54,470 nucleotides of DNA from Bryobacterales bacterium (GCA_003166475.1 PMVV01000203.1:1471-55940), one strand, 5' to 3'; positions 1 through 9,178 are shown, counted from the stretch's first letter. The notes: generated by a model from the letters alone, not told the origin. Numbers and translations are program-made.

Positions 1-1
1 C

Positions 2-1474
2 GCCTTCGACTCCGGACGCCCCCTCACCTACATCCGCTCCTCCGAAGAGCAGCGCATCGCCCGAGTGCTGCGTGAAGTAAGCCTCCGTCTCTCCTCCACG
101 CCCACGCCCGTCTGGATCTGGAGCCTCACCGAAGGCCTGCACCGCGATGGGGAAGCCGCCCAGCCCGGCACCCAATCCCCACGCGCCGCGCTCGATTTCA
201 TCGCCGCCTCGAAAGACGCCGCCATCTTCCACTTGAAGGACTTTCACGAGCCCCTCCGCGAATCGCCCGATACCCGCCGCCGCCTGCGCGACCTCTACGA
301 AAGCTGTCGCGACCAGCGCAAGTTCATCGTCATCAGCTCGCCCGTTCGCTCCATTCCGGAAGAGGTGGAGCGCAGCCTCCTCTATCTCGAACTCCGCCCG
401 CCCGATCTCGTCGAGTTGGTCGACTTCCTCCGCGACGAACTGGCCGAGCACACGCCCGCCCCCGGCGCCGCGCCCGACTCGAGCGATGCGAACCTGCAGC
501 AACTCGCGCACTCCCTGCTGGGGCTGACGCTCGATGAAGCCCGCTACGCGCTGCGCCGCGGTCTGGCCGCCAGCCCCACTCTTGGGCCGGAAGCCATCCC
601 GGCATTGCTTGAAGAGAAGCGCCTCCTGGTCAACCGCAGCGGCACCGTCGAATTCATCGCCGAAGGCGGCAGCATGGGCAACATCGGTGGTCTCGAAACC
701 CTGAAGAAGTGGCTGACCGAGCGCCGCAAGCTCTTTCAAATGCGCGACACACTCAGCGCCGACATCGCCCCCAAGGGACTGCTCATGATGGGCATTCCCG
801 GCTGCGGCAAAAGTCTCTCCGTCAAGGCGATTGCTTCGTACTTCAATCTGCCCCTCTACCGCATCGACATGATCGAGATCTTTTCCGGCAGGCACGGCAA
901 GCCCGAAGGCGCGTTCGTGGCCGCCTGCAAAATGCTGGAAGACATGGCCCCCGCCGTTCTCTGGTTCGACGAGATCGAGATGGGCATCACCTCCACCGAA
1001 TCCAGCGGCGAGCAGGGCCGCATCTTCGCCTTCTTCCTCACCTGGATGCAGGAGAAATCCCGCGGCCTGTTCGTCGCCGCCACCGCCAACCGCATCGACC
1101 TGCTGCCCGCCGAAATGATCCGCAAAGGCCGCTTCGACGAAGTGTTCTTCGTGGACCTGCCGCTCGACGACGAACGCCTCGAGATTTTCAAGATCCATCT
1201 GGACCGGCGCGGCGCCGATGCGGCCCGCTTCAACCTCGCGCAACTAACGGAGTTCACCATCGGCTGGACCGGCGCAGAGATTGAGCAGTGCGTGGTGTCC
1301 GCGCTGACCAAGGCCAAGCTGGCGGACCGCGAGATCGCCGACGACGATCTCCTAAGCGTCGCGGTGAGCATCGTGCCGCTCTCCCGCACCATGAAGGAGC
1401 AGATCAATCACATCCGAAGCTGGGCTTTCGAGCGAGCCATCCGCGCCTCCCCGCGCCAAGGCGGCCAGTGGTAA
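2..1474 (+). CDS. AAA+ ATPase, Ycf46-like (5' end outside window)
   Basis: The frame is open from base 2 and reads into a typical Ycf46-like N-terminus (PLTYIRSSEEQRIARVL) before the first GTG at 65, so the gene almost certainly begins upstream and is truncated by the window edge. Numbered from that GTG, the AAA+ module occupies about residues 200-460, with Walker A GIPGCGKS, Walker B VLWFDEIE and a TANRIDLLP sensor-1 region. Ycf46-type proteins are cytosolic AAA ATPases of poorly defined role. The preceding domain is the usual non-ATPase N-terminal part. No operon partner is visible downstream. Family assignment is firm; cellular function unknown. Confidence 0.88.
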   Translation, partial: AFDSGRPLTYIRSSEEQRIARVLREVSLRLSSTPTPVWIWSLTEGLHRDGEAAQPGTQSPRAALDFIAASKDAAIFHLKDFHEPLRESPDTRRRLRDLYESCRDQRKFIVISSPVRSIPEEVERSLLYLELRPPDLVELVDFLRDELAEHTPAPGAAPDSSDANLQQLAHSLLGLTLDEARYALRRGLAASPTLGPEAIPALLEEKRLLVNRSGTVEFIAEGGSMGNIGGLETLKKWLTERRKLFQMRDTLSADIAPKGLLMMGIPGCGKSLSVKAIASYFNLPLYRIDMIEIFSGRHGKPEGAFVAACKMLEDMAPAVLWFDEIEMGITSTESSGEQGRIFAFFLTWMQEKSRGLFVAATANRIDLLPAEMIRKGRFDEVFFVDLPLDDERLEIFKIHLDRRGADAARFNLAQLTEFTIGWTGAEIEQCVVSALTKAKLADREIADDDLLSVAVSIVPLSRTMKEQINHIRSWAFERAIRASPRQGGQW

Positions 1475-1516
1475 AAGCGTGTACTCTAAGTGTGGGGCGG
1501 GCGTCCACGCCTGCAA

Positions 1517-1534
1517 GCGGGTCTCCAGACCCGC
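1517..1534. other. Perfect hairpin in the AAA gene downstream region
   Basis: GCGGGTC-TCCA-GACCCGC, a 7-bp perfect stem with a 4-nt loop, lies about 40 bp after the ATPase stop. No T-run follows on either strand, so it is only a weak terminator candidate. It sits between two convergent genes. Confidence 0.4.
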
Positions 1535-1623
1535 TCCGCCGCCACCAGCCTGTAACCAGACAGGCAAATCCCCGCGCTTACAGAACCCCCGGCACCCGGC
1601 CGCCGATATCCGGTCGCCGACGC

Positions 1624-2445
1624 TTACTTTCGCGCGTCAAACCGCACTTCCACCTCCGTTACGACGTCGACGGGGTGGCCGCCCTTAAGCGTGGGCTTAT
1701 AACGAAACTCCGACCACGGCACACTCTCACAGAGCTGCGCGCCGGTTTCCAGGTCCGAAACTTTGCCTTCCTTGTCGATGACCAGTTTGCAGCGAGCCGT
1801 TCCCCCCGCGGGCGCCCAGAGGGGTGCGCTTTGAACCGTCGGACCTTCAATCAGAAGAGCGCGTTGTTTATCCGCCGCTACCGTCACTTCCCGGACGTCC
1901 TCGGCGGAACCGGCCCCTTCCTTCGGTTTCGCGGCGCCGCTCTCCTTCGAGGTAACGGGCCGCAGCCGCGTCACCAGGAATACGGCCCTGGCGGGATAGC
2001 GTTTCACCCTGGTGCATAAAACCCTGGCATCCAAATCCGTCACATCCATAGCCAGCCCGGGCCAAGCCGTCCTGATGACACGGTCGCAGCTCGATGGGAG
2101 CGGATACCCGTTCTTGCCCTGGTCGGGGTCGCCAATCTCGTCAATCGCCTTTTGCGCATAGACCCCCTCGGCAATATACTCCTGGTTGGGGTCTACTTGC
2201 GTGGCCGATTTGAAGAACAGGCGGTAGCGGCGCAGGCCATTCATAAGGTATACGGAAGGTCCACCCGCGTTCATAGCGACATCGGTCGAGGTCGTTTCCA
2301 TGAGAACCTCTTGGACCTTTCCCTGGATTTTGTCTGGCGGCGCCGCGCCTTTCTTGGATTCGTTGGCCGATGGGCCGCCCGAGCAACCGCCCAATCCGGC
2401 AAGAGTCAGTACGAGAAGGAAAAAAAGGTGCGCGTTACGGAACAT
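1624..2445 (-). CDS. Lipoprotein with TonB C-terminal-like domain
   Basis: The start is the ATG at 2445, preceded by a GAGGG motif; this start gives a clean lipoprotein signal (hydrophobic stretch then lipobox LGGC, Cys about residue 20). A longer upstream frame exists but is low-complexity. The mature part begins with a Gly/Ser/Lys linker. The C-terminal 70 residues (SEFRYKPTLKGGHPVDVVTE, then a final beta strand) follow the TonB C-terminal pattern of a YKP motif, a G-x-P turn and a V-x-V-x-F strand. Such proteins sit in the envelope of many acidobacteria. It lacks the Pro-rich spacer and N-terminal TM helix of a true TonB. Function unknown. Confidence 0.75.
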   Translation of the reverse strand: MFRNAHLFFLLVLTLAGLGGCSGGPSANESKKGAAPPDKIQGKVQEVLMETTSTDVAMNAGGPSVYLMNGLRRYRLFFKSATQVDPNQEYIAEGVYAQKAIDEIGDPDQGKNGYPLPSSCDRVIRTAWPGLAMDVTDLDARVLCTRVKRYPARAVFLVTRLRPVTSKESGAAKPKEGAGSAEDVREVTVAADKQRALLIEGPTVQSAPLWAPAGGTARCKLVIDKEGKVSDLETGAQLCESVPWSEFRYKPTLKGGHPVDVVTEVEVRFDARK

Positions 2446-2756
2446 ACGCTGTGCCCTCGCTTTCAGGATGTTATTATCCGAATCTGAAGGTAGCACGGGG
2501 CATGATCGCTGACAACCCGGTCCGCCGGGCCATTCGTCCCCGCGCCCTGCTGCGCCGGTTTTGTGCAGGCCGTTTCCGGCAGCCCAACAGCGCCGGGTCG
2601 ATATCGCCCCGATACACCGGCACGCCGCAGGCGATGCCGCGCTGCACCCGGCGCCCGAAATCTCCACGCCACGCGTATCCACCTGTTGTCTGGCGATGCG
2701 CCGGGGGGTGAACTGAAGCCCTCAGCCGCTTTCGGCAAACAACGCGGTATGATCCG
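2446..2756. other. Intergenic region, no supported gene
   Basis: About 310 bp between the lipoprotein start and the hicB remnant. The open minus-strand frames are GC-biased and have no recognisable domain or ribosome site. It could hold the lipoprotein promoter; no clear consensus is seen. Confidence 0.4.
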
Positions 2757-2986
2757 ATGGTGACTCTCTCCATTGAACTCGAGCGCGAAGATGACGGCCG
2801 CTGGATCGCGGAGGCCCTCGAAATACCTGAGTGATGTGTTACGGAACCACGCGCGAGGAGGCCATCGGCAATACGGAGCGCCTGGCCATTGAAGTCATCG
2901 AGGACCGCATCGCGCATGGCGAGATGCCCGCGTCTTCCCGCAACCTGTCTTTCGTCGTGCTCGAAGAGCAAATGGCCCGCAGCTAA
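2757..2986 (+). pseudogene. hicB-type antitoxin, disrupted by a 1-nt deletion
   Basis: From ATG 2757 the frame reads MVTLSIELEREDDGRWIAEA..EIPE and then stops at 2832. One base over, the frame continues VMCYGTTREEAIGNTERLA to a TAA at 2986, ending in RIAHGEMPASSRNLSF. Together the halves give a typical HicB N-domain (degenerate RNase H fold) of about 75 residues. The break falls where intact relatives have Gly-Val-Met, so one base of the glycine codon appears lost. HicB normally neutralises the mRNA interferase HicA. Here it should give only a truncated 25-residue peptide unless the read is a sequencing error. Confidence 0.82.
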
Positions 2987-3115
2987 GGCGAAGCGAGTAC
3001 TAGCACTTTGCGGCGCACCGGCTGGGTTGTCAAGAGGCAGGCCGGATGGCCTGATTTGCGAGCTTGTCTTTCACCGCCATGCCGAGATCGTCCCAAGGTG
3101 CTAACCCGAACAGGC
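2987..3115 (+). pseudogene. hicA-type toxin remnant, multiply frameshifted
   Basis: Directly after hicB, three frames each carry a piece of a HicA sequence: AKRVLA (2989 on), then RRTGWVVKRQAG and WPD, then VFHRHAEIVPR and VLTRTG. The order matches HicA, but a short stretch between KRQAG and WPD that would hold the GSH catalytic motif is missing. At least two frameshifts and a deletion are needed, so the toxin is dead. This explains why the damaged antitoxin can be tolerated. Confidence 0.68.
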
Positions 3116-3198
3116 TGTAACAGGCTCGGAACCTGCGGAGCTCCCCCCTATCGATCCATAGCTATCGCCTAAATGGCTTCAAGACTCTAGGATTTGTT

Positions 3199-3230
3199 AG
3201 CCTGTTCCCGGCCTGTTAGCAGGCAGCATC
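3199..3230. repeat. Dispersed palindromic repeat, copy 1
   Basis: Contains GCCTG-TTAG-CAGGC (hairpin 3211-3224) preceded by a partial copy of the flanking sequence found at 9496-9546 and 53191-53241. It lies between the hicBA remnant and the kinase gene. This copy is the shortest of the three. Confidence 0.55.
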
Positions 3231-3258
3231 CCTGGTTCGAGTCAGGTGGCCGCCAAGC

Positions 3259-5172
3259 TTATTCAACCGCGTTCGAAAACGGCATATGAATGATAAAGGT
3301 CGTCCCCACCCCGGCTGCGGTTTCGAAACTGATAGTGCCCTGGTGCTTCGTCACGATCACCGCGTGGGCGATAGCCAGACCCTGGCCAGTGCCTTTACCC
3401 ACCGGCTTTGTGGTAAAAAATGGATCAAAAACCTTCGACTGGATGGCCTCCGGTATTCCCAGCCCGGTGTCGCTGACCCGAATCTCAACGCATTTCTCCT
3501 TCAGGCGAGTACTGATTCGGATGGTTCCCTTTCGGCCGGAGCCTTCGAGCACAGCGGAAATCGCGTGCGCGGCGTTCACGATCAAATTGAGCATCACCTG
3601 GTTGAACTCACCGGCAATGCAATAGACCAGAGGCAGATTCGGATCGAGATCGGTCGTCAGGTCGGCCACATACTTCCACTCGTTCCGGGAAACCGTGACC
3701 GTGCTTTCTATCGCCCGGTTGATATCTACTGGCATTTTCTCCAATGGTCCAGGATGCGAAAACTCCTTCATCGCCCGGACGATGCGGGCAACGTGGTCGA
3801 CTCCCGCCAGTAATTGCCCAATCGCTTTAGGAATCTCCTCCTGGAGGTACTCTAACTCCACAGCGGTCACATCCGCGGAGTCGTCCGGCCTGGTTGACGG
3901 GCAGACCACCCTGATCAAGTCCCGGAAGGCATCCTCCAGGAACTTCCCGTTATCGCCGATGTACTGAATGGGCGTATTGATTTCATGCGCAATGCCCGCT
4001 GCGAGCTGACCGATGGATTCCAGCTTTTGGGCTTGCGCCAGTTCGCTCTCGAGCCGCTGGCGCTCAGTGATATCGCGGAAGACGCAGACCAGGCGCATGA
4101 CTTCCCCGCCCGAGCCGGTGATGGGGCTGATGACAACGTCCCAGCGCTTCGAGATTCCTTTTCTGGTACGTGCGCTGCCTTGGTAGTTCCCGACTCCTCC
4201 GGCCGCCGCATCGGCGAGCGCGCGGCGGGCCTGCTGCTCGTTTGGTCCTTCCCAAAAACTCAGCCACCGCAGATCCAGAATACTCTCGCCGTCAGTCAAA
4301 TCCAGCGACCTACGGCCGCCTGCACTCAGATAGAGCAGCGAACCCTGCAGGTCGAGGACGCAGACACCGTCGGATGTGCTTTCGAGGATGCGCTTATTGA
4401 ACTCCTCGCTCGCGCGCAGGGCATTTTCCGCGAGCTTGCTCTTGGTGATATTGCGAGAGATGCCGAAAACTCCGATGATCTGCCCGCATGGGTCGGAAAG
4501 AGGCATTTTGGAGGTAGCCACCCAGGTCTCCCGGCCGTCTGCCCAGGTCTCCTTCTCGACCACTCCCATCATCGCCTGGCCGGTTTGCAGTATTCGCCGC
4601 TCGTCCTCGAACGTCTTAGCCGCATGGTGCCCGCCGAAAAAATCGAAATCCGTCTTGCCAACCGCCTGAGTGGCGTCGGTCAGCCCAAACAGTTTCGCGT
4701 GCGCACGGCTGATCCGCATGAAGCGGCTCTGCCGGTCCTTGAAGTAGATGTGGTCCGGAACATTGTCCATCAAGAACTCAAACAGATGCCGGTCTCCGGC
4801 AGTGGCTGCTGCGGTCTGCTTGCGCACACTGATATCGTGGACACGAGCGAAGCCCCACTCCCTGCCATCGAGTTTCGCGTAATCCGCCCTGATCTCAACC
4901 GGGAAAATGAAGCCGTCCTTGCGGCGGCAACGAGACTCCAGCGTGAGCGAGCCAGCCTGCTTCAGGGATTGCCAGTGCGCCAGCCAAACATCGGCGCCAA
5001 AATCAGGATCGACATCCTGCACGTTCATGGCGAACAGTTCGTCGCGAGAATAACCGAGAGCGCGGCAGGCGGATTCATTCGCGTAAAGGACGCTCCCGTC
5101 CGGTTGGACCCAGAAGACTGCATCTGCAGTGCGGTCGAGCGAGAATTGTGCCATCCGCTGCGTTTCTTCCAT
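3259..5172 (-). CDS. Triple-PAS sensor histidine kinase
   Basis: A 637-residue soluble kinase with no TM segment or signal peptide. Three PAS domains are seen: about residues 10-118 (with a PAC-like VEIRADY..HDIS end), 130-250, and 255-372. The dimerisation box is QLAAGIAHEINTPIQYI, with the phospho-acceptor His at about 396. The ATPase domain has an N-box around 524-538 (NLIVNAAHAI), G1 DTGLGIP at 568-574, and a G2 region with FDPFFTTKP and GTGQGLA. It is the last gene of a three-gene operon, 8 bp after the degenerate-HD regulator. The two regulators upstream are the natural phosphorylation partners. The sensed ligand cannot be told from sequence. Confidence 0.9.
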   Translation of the reverse strand: MEETQRMAQFSLDRTADAVFWVQPDGSVLYANESACRALGYSRDELFAMNVQDVDPDFGADVWLAHWQSLKQAGSLTLESRCRRKDGFIFPVEIRADYAKLDGREWGFARVHDISVRKQTAAATAGDRHLFEFLMDNVPDHIYFKDRQSRFMRISRAHAKLFGLTDATQAVGKTDFDFFGGHHAAKTFEDERRILQTGQAMMGVVEKETWADGRETWVATSKMPLSDPCGQIIGVFGISRNITKSKLAENALRASEEFNKRILESTSDGVCVLDLQGSLLYLSAGGRRSLDLTDGESILDLRWLSFWEGPNEQQARRALADAAAGGVGNYQGSARTRKGISKRWDVVISPITGSGGEVMRLVCVFRDITERQRLESELAQAQKLESIGQLAAGIAHEINTPIQYIGDNGKFLEDAFRDLIRVVCPSTRPDDSADVTAVELEYLQEEIPKAIGQLLAGVDHVARIVRAMKEFSHPGPLEKMPVDINRAIESTVTVSRNEWKYVADLTTDLDPNLPLVYCIAGEFNQVMLNLIVNAAHAISAVLEGSGRKGTIRISTRLKEKCVEIRVSDTGLGIPEAIQSKVFDPFFTTKPVGKGTGQGLAIAHAVIVTKHQGTISFETAAGVGTTFIIHMPFSNAVE

Positions 5173-5180
5173 ACTTTAAT

Positions 5181-6395
5181 TCACGCTACCTTCGAACGCG
5201 ACTCGCACGGCGCGGAGGCGCCCGCATCCAAGACCGGCAGCCGTGCGTCCGGGCCACCGCTCGCCGATTTCGAGACGCCGTGAGGCACAATCACGCAAAT
5301 CGGTTCGACGACCCCCGTGGTCCAGGAGAAGCTCTGCAATCGCGCGATGGCCGATTGCGTCACTTCTTGTCCGTTGGCCAGCAAGAGGAGGCCGTTCTTG
5401 CTCCGCACATCCGCCTTGATGATCATCCCCGTGCGCAGATGGGCAAGGTCCACCGACCGCGATTCGCTTTGAGACGCTTCGACCTGCACTTCTTCCAACG
5501 CCGACAGGAATGCAGTGTTGTAGTCCTGACTGGTGCGCATCCGTGCGAGCGCCGACTCCGCGTCGGCTCCACGGACCAGCAACTCATCAAAGTCCAACGC
5601 CACCTTCAACAATTGCGCTCCGTTACTCACCGTCTCCGGCTCGCTTCGGCCATGCCAGGCAGTGTTTTGACCGGCTATCATGGCCGCCACGGCTTCGAGA
5701 CGCGGGATTTTTGCAAGCAAGCGATGGCCCAGCGTGCTCTGTGACAGCAGCACCTTCTCTTCTTGTGGACTCAGCCGTTCCGCGGTGTAGAATTTGTCCA
5801 AAACATCCGGCGGGATGGTCACGCAGCCGATTTGCGAGAGCATGGCGGCGATTTCGAACTGCCAAACATCCGGCAGCTTTAGCTTCTCGGCCATGTGCCG
5901 CACGTACCGGGTGGTGCGGCTCGCGCGGCCGAACGCGGGAGGATTCACCAGGCTCAGAATCTCGCTCAACACCCCGATCGCGCCGTGGAGGGTCTTCTCC
6001 AACAGCTCATGCTCCGCCGTAATCAATCGGTATTGTTCGAGCGCCGCCCCCAGGGTGCGCACCAATACCTCGGGAGCACACGGCTTGGTCAGAAACCGAA
6101 ACACGTGACCTTGGTTGACGGCCGCGATGGTATCCGGCAGATCCGCCTGACCCGTCAACATCACACGTACCGTATTGGGCGAGATCTTGCCCACGCGGGT
6201 CAGGAATTCGATTCCATTCATCACCGGCATGCGCAGGTCCGAAACCACCACGGCGAAAGGACCGTCTTCGGCAACCGCCTTGAGCCCCAGTTCGGGTCCT
6301 GGCGCGATTTGGATCTCAAAGTCCTTGCGAAAGCGGCGCGCGACGGCTTGCAACAGATTGATCTCATCGTCCACAAACAGGATGCGCTTCGACAT
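5181..6395 (-). CDS. Response regulator with degenerate HD-GYP-like domain
   Basis: The start is the ATG at 6395, preceded by GGAAGGGGG, and overlaps the upstream gene by 32 nt. Receiver at residues 1-120 with acidic pocket DDE (9-11), phospho-acceptor Asp 53 and Lys 104. Residues about 150-300 align with an RpfG-type HD-GYP domain by length and pattern. However, the metal-binding HDIGK motif is replaced by SQIGC (187-191) and the GYP motif is not seen. Such a domain is unlikely to hydrolyse cyclic-di-GMP and may act by binding. The C-terminal 90 residues are unassigned. It is co-transcribed with the HDOD regulator and the kinase. Confidence 0.85.
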   Translation of the reverse strand: MSKRILFVDDEINLLQAVARRFRKDFEIQIAPGPELGLKAVAEDGPFAVVVSDLRMPVMNGIEFLTRVGKISPNTVRVMLTGQADLPDTIAAVNQGHVFRFLTKPCAPEVLVRTLGAALEQYRLITAEHELLEKTLHGAIGVLSEILSLVNPPAFGRASRTTRYVRHMAEKLKLPDVWQFEIAAMLSQIGCVTIPPDVLDKFYTAERLSPQEEKVLLSQSTLGHRLLAKIPRLEAVAAMIAGQNTAWHGRSEPETVSNGAQLLKVALDFDELLVRGADAESALARMRTSQDYNTAFLSALEEVQVEASQSESRSVDLAHLRTGMIIKADVRSKNGLLLLANGQEVTQSAIARLQSFSWTTGVVEPICVIVPHGVSKSASGGPDARLPVLDAGASAPCESRSKVA

Positions 6396-7587
6396 GGGAC
6401 CCCCTTCCCAGTCTGGTTTCCCTGGACGATCGCTGCCAACCGGCCAGCTTTTCACCCAGCCCGACTGCGGTGAGGCAGGCGACGGCGTCTGGGTCAAAAC
6501 CGCCATTACCCAGCGCGTCAGCCACATGGACCGCGACGGAGGGGCTGTAGACCGCCGCCGGATCGGCTGGGAATTCATGATGCCGAAGAACGATTTCGGT
6601 GATGGGATCGGGAAGGGCCCATAGCCACAACAGATAGGCGCCGACTTCCGCGTGGGTGGTCCCAAAGGTCTGCACTTCCGCGATGCGATCGAGTACCCCC
6701 TCCTCGCTCGCGTGACGCATCGCTTCGTCGTACCTCTCCGGGTAGTTGCACGCCAGCAGCAGTTTGCCGACATCGTGCAGCAGTCCGCCGACGAACGCGT
6801 AATCCAGAGCCGCCGGGGAGAGTTCCAGCGACTGCGCAATACGCCGCGCAAGTCCGCCGACTGCGAGGCTGTGAATTTGGAGCCGCTCAATGGAAAAGTG
6901 GCGCAGACTCTTCGGCTGGAAGGCGCTAAACGCCGAGGCTACCAGCACGAGTTGTCTCACCATCTCCGGACCCAAGTAGATCACTGCCTGCGTTGGATCG
7001 GTGATCTGCCGTTGAATTCCGAAAAGGGCTGAATTCGCCATCTGCAGAACTTTGGCGGTCATGCCGATATCCTGGCTGACGACCTCTGCAACCTCTTTAG
7101 GCGACACATCCAGAGACCGCAATACCTCCATCAAACGCAGATACAGGGATGGAACGCTGGGCAAGTTGTGCAGACCCGATATCAGTTGCTTCAACGCCGG
7201 ATCGTCGAGCATAACCCGCAGACTGAAAGCGCGCCCCACGGTAGCGCGGATTGTGGCGGCATCACATGGCTTTACCAGATACTGATGAGCCAGAGTTGCC
7301 GAACGCACGGCGATCTCCTGATCCGCGGTGCCGGACAGGACCATCCGCACCACCTGGGGATGACGGCTCACCACCTTCGCCAGCAATTCCACTCCGCTCA
7401 TCTCCGGCATCCGCAAGTCGGTGACCAGGACCTCGTAGTCGGATTGCTCCAGCAACTCCAACGCTTCGCGGCCGCTGGTAACAAAGGCCATCCGCCACTC
7501 ATTCCGCAGCGGATAAAGCATGCGCTTTAGCCCGTCGAGGACCCTTGGTTCGTCGTCTACAAAGAGAACACGTTTCATGCCTGACAC
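6364..7587 (-). CDS. Response regulator with HDOD output domain
   Basis: GTG start at 7587 with a GAGG motif about 6 nt before it; an ATG three codons in is the alternative. Receiver at residues 4-122: DDE pocket, Asp 57, Lys 106. An HDOD domain follows from about 137 to 340, opening with NLPSVPSLYLRLMEVL. It retains an HDVGK signature that is usually altered in HDOD proteins. HDOD-receiver proteins couple two-component input to signalling or motility in other bacteria. It is first gene of the operon with the next regulator and the kinase. Direct link to the flagellar genes is not shown. Confidence 0.88.
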   Translation of the reverse strand: MSGMKRVLFVDDEPRVLDGLKRMLYPLRNEWRMAFVTSGREALELLEQSDYEVLVTDLRMPEMSGVELLAKVVSRHPQVVRMVLSGTADQEIAVRSATLAHQYLVKPCDAATIRATVGRAFSLRVMLDDPALKQLISGLHNLPSVPSLYLRLMEVLRSLDVSPKEVAEVVSQDIGMTAKVLQMANSALFGIQRQITDPTQAVIYLGPEMVRQLVLVASAFSAFQPKSLRHFSIERLQIHSLAVGGLARRIAQSLELSPAALDYAFVGGLLHDVGKLLLACNYPERYDEAMRHASEEGVLDRIAEVQTFGTTHAEVGAYLLWLWALPDPITEIVLRHHEFPADPAAVYSPSVAVHVADALGNGGFDPDAVACLTAVGLGEKLAGWQRSSRETRLGRGSHVEAHPVCGR

Positions 7588-7888
7588 CGGTTCCTCACCT
7601 CTGCCGGGTTCGCAGCCGCAATCGGCAGTAGAATTTCGAATTCCAGTTCGAACAGCTCTCGCCGGGCCGGAGCGCGGCAGCCGGAATCGGACTCTGCTGA
7701 TACCGCAGCTGAAGCCAGTGGCGGAGCAATTTGTCCATTCCGATTACGAGCCGCGATCCTGGCCGCAAACCTTCTAGTCCAACATGTCGGCGCGGCTTTG
7801 CCAGTTTCGAGGAATTCTCTGTAAAAACGACGACTGGAACAGAAGAAACGCGAGCAGTGGCTCATCGGTTCCGCATGTCCGCAAACGC

Positions 7889-8005
7889 CGGATCGGCTCG
7901 CACAAAATCTTGAGCGTACCGCGTGAGGGCGCCATGGGCGTCGTTTATCTGGCCGCACGGGCCGATGGTGCCTTTTCGCAAACGGTCGCTCTCAAAAATG
8001 CCTGA
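7889..8005 (+). pseudogene. Fragment of a Ser/Thr protein kinase (subdomains I-II only)
   Basis: This frame reads RIGSHKILSVPREGAMGV followed by VYLAARADGAF and VALK, then stops. It matches the start of a bacterial Hanks-type kinase: the beta-1 strand, a Gly-rich loop (one Gly replaced), the DGxF spacer and the VAIK-type lysine strand. Nothing of the catalytic loop or DFG motif follows in any frame. It is a relic of a kinase gene, with no visible start codon context. Confidence 0.6.
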
Positions 8006-8296
8006 CCCTCGCCTGGGAACTCGTGTAGCCTGTTGCGCAGGAAAAGGCGGGAAGCCACGCTGGACACAGCGCCTTGTATTGGCGCTAGGCCCAGATGTGT
8101 AAGGGCTCCCACACCTGGAAGCGATCCCGTTCTTTGATGTTGCACTGCCCATCCCTGAGTACAAAGTTATGGCCGAAATCAGCCGGATCCCGGCCCGGCT
8201 TGCGAAGGCGATGGCCAGCCTTTACGAAGGCAAATCGTCGAGCTTGGGGCGGGTAACATCCAATAGCTCCCTTCCCATCACCCCGACCGGTACTCC
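8006..8296. other. Intergenic region, possible decayed coding DNA
   Basis: About 290 bp between the kinase fragment and the PAS gene. Short frames on the plus strand (for example around 8150-8240) look protein-like but match nothing I recognise. No RNA gene or terminator is seen. Confidence 0.35.
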
Positions 8297-9166
8297 CTAA
8301 ACTACGAGATGTCGCTCGAAACGCTTCTTTTCGGCGGATTCGGTCAATGATATTACAGCGGCGATTACCTGACCCGCATGATCGTAAATAGGACAGGTAC
8401 GGGCATGGATGGCGGCTAGTTGCCCGTTTTCTCGCGCGTAAAGAAACTCCTCTTCTATCACCATGCGCGCTGCCACGCACCGCCTCCACGGCCATTCGTG
8501 AGGACTGTACGAACGGCCGCTATCAATATGACTCATGCTGGGAAAGCCGACGGAATGGAGCCGCCGTATATTGTCTCCCAGGATCGAGCGTGCTTTTTCG
8601 TTCGCAAACGTGATGTCACCGGACGCGGCATCTGCCAGCAGCACGCCCAGCGGTACTTGATGGAGAACGCTTTGCAGACTCGCCGATTCCGTTTTCCACA
8701 TCTCAACAGCTCGATGATGGGCCTGCGCGTAGGTGGTCGCCTCAACACGGTTCCTGAGCATCCCGACCAACACGGCCGTAATCACCGCCGAGATCGAGAA
8801 TACCCCGACGCGGACTATCCCGTCCTCGGATGCATACCCGAACCACAGTAGCTCGTACAGGCTGCTGACAGCGGTGGCGATCAAACCAGCTCTCATTCCC
8901 GCCCAGAAACCCGTGCACACTATGGCTGCCAGCAGAGGCAACCCGGGGACGGCTACACTGATTCCAAAGAAGTGCAAAATCTCAAGACTCAGCGTGACGA
9001 CCGCGAGCGGTGCCGCAGTCTTCACAAAATGACAAAGACCGGGAATCCGGAGAGCAGCCAATCGGGCTTCCGGACGGGGTCCGGGCATTGGTTTGACTGA
9101 AGGAGTCAGGCTGCTCCGCAACGCCGTGCCGAATACATCTGGGAAGGGATGATCAACCGAACTCAT
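8297..9166 (-). CDS. Membrane PAS-domain protein without output domain
   Basis: A 289-residue protein with about four hydrophobic helices (roughly 45-65, 73-88, 90-108, 118-138), resembling the membrane sensor module of some kinases. A short coiled stretch and one PAS domain (about 160-280, VLLADAASGDITFANEKA) follow. In relatives a kinase or other output follows the PAS. Here the protein ends at once (KKRFERHLVV) and no kinase is found downstream in any frame, so it is either truncated or a partner for another protein. It starts 2 nt from the predicted transcription start of a sigma-54 promoter and has a FleQ-like site, which ties it to the flagellar regulon. Confidence 0.72.
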   Translation of the reverse strand: MSSVDHPFPDVFGTALRSSLTPSVKPMPGPRPEARLAALRIPGLCHFVKTAAPLAVVTLSLEILHFFGISVAVPGLPLLAAIVCTGFWAGMRAGLIATAVSSLYELLWFGYASEDGIVRVGVFSISAVITAVLVGMLRNRVEATTYAQAHHRAVEMWKTESASLQSVLHQVPLGVLLADAASGDITFANEKARSILGDNIRRLHSVGFPSMSHIDSGRSYSPHEWPWRRCVAARMVIEEEFLYARENGQLAAIHARTCPIYDHAGQVIAAVISLTESAEKKRFERHLVV

Positions 9167-9178
9167 GGAGACGGACGT

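Noticed and set aside
709-1284. Long plus-strand frame of 191 codons inside the AAA ATPase
   Set aside because: Arg/His-rich out-of-phase shadow of the ATPase, typical of GC-rich coding DNA.
1624-2682. Longer 352-codon form of the lipoprotein
   Set aside because: The first 79 codons are low-complexity and would bury the signal peptide; ATG 2445 has a ribosome site and lipobox.
3985-5283. 432-codon plus-strand frame opposite the histidine kinase
   Set aside because: No domain; antisense shadow of a gene with clear kinase motifs.
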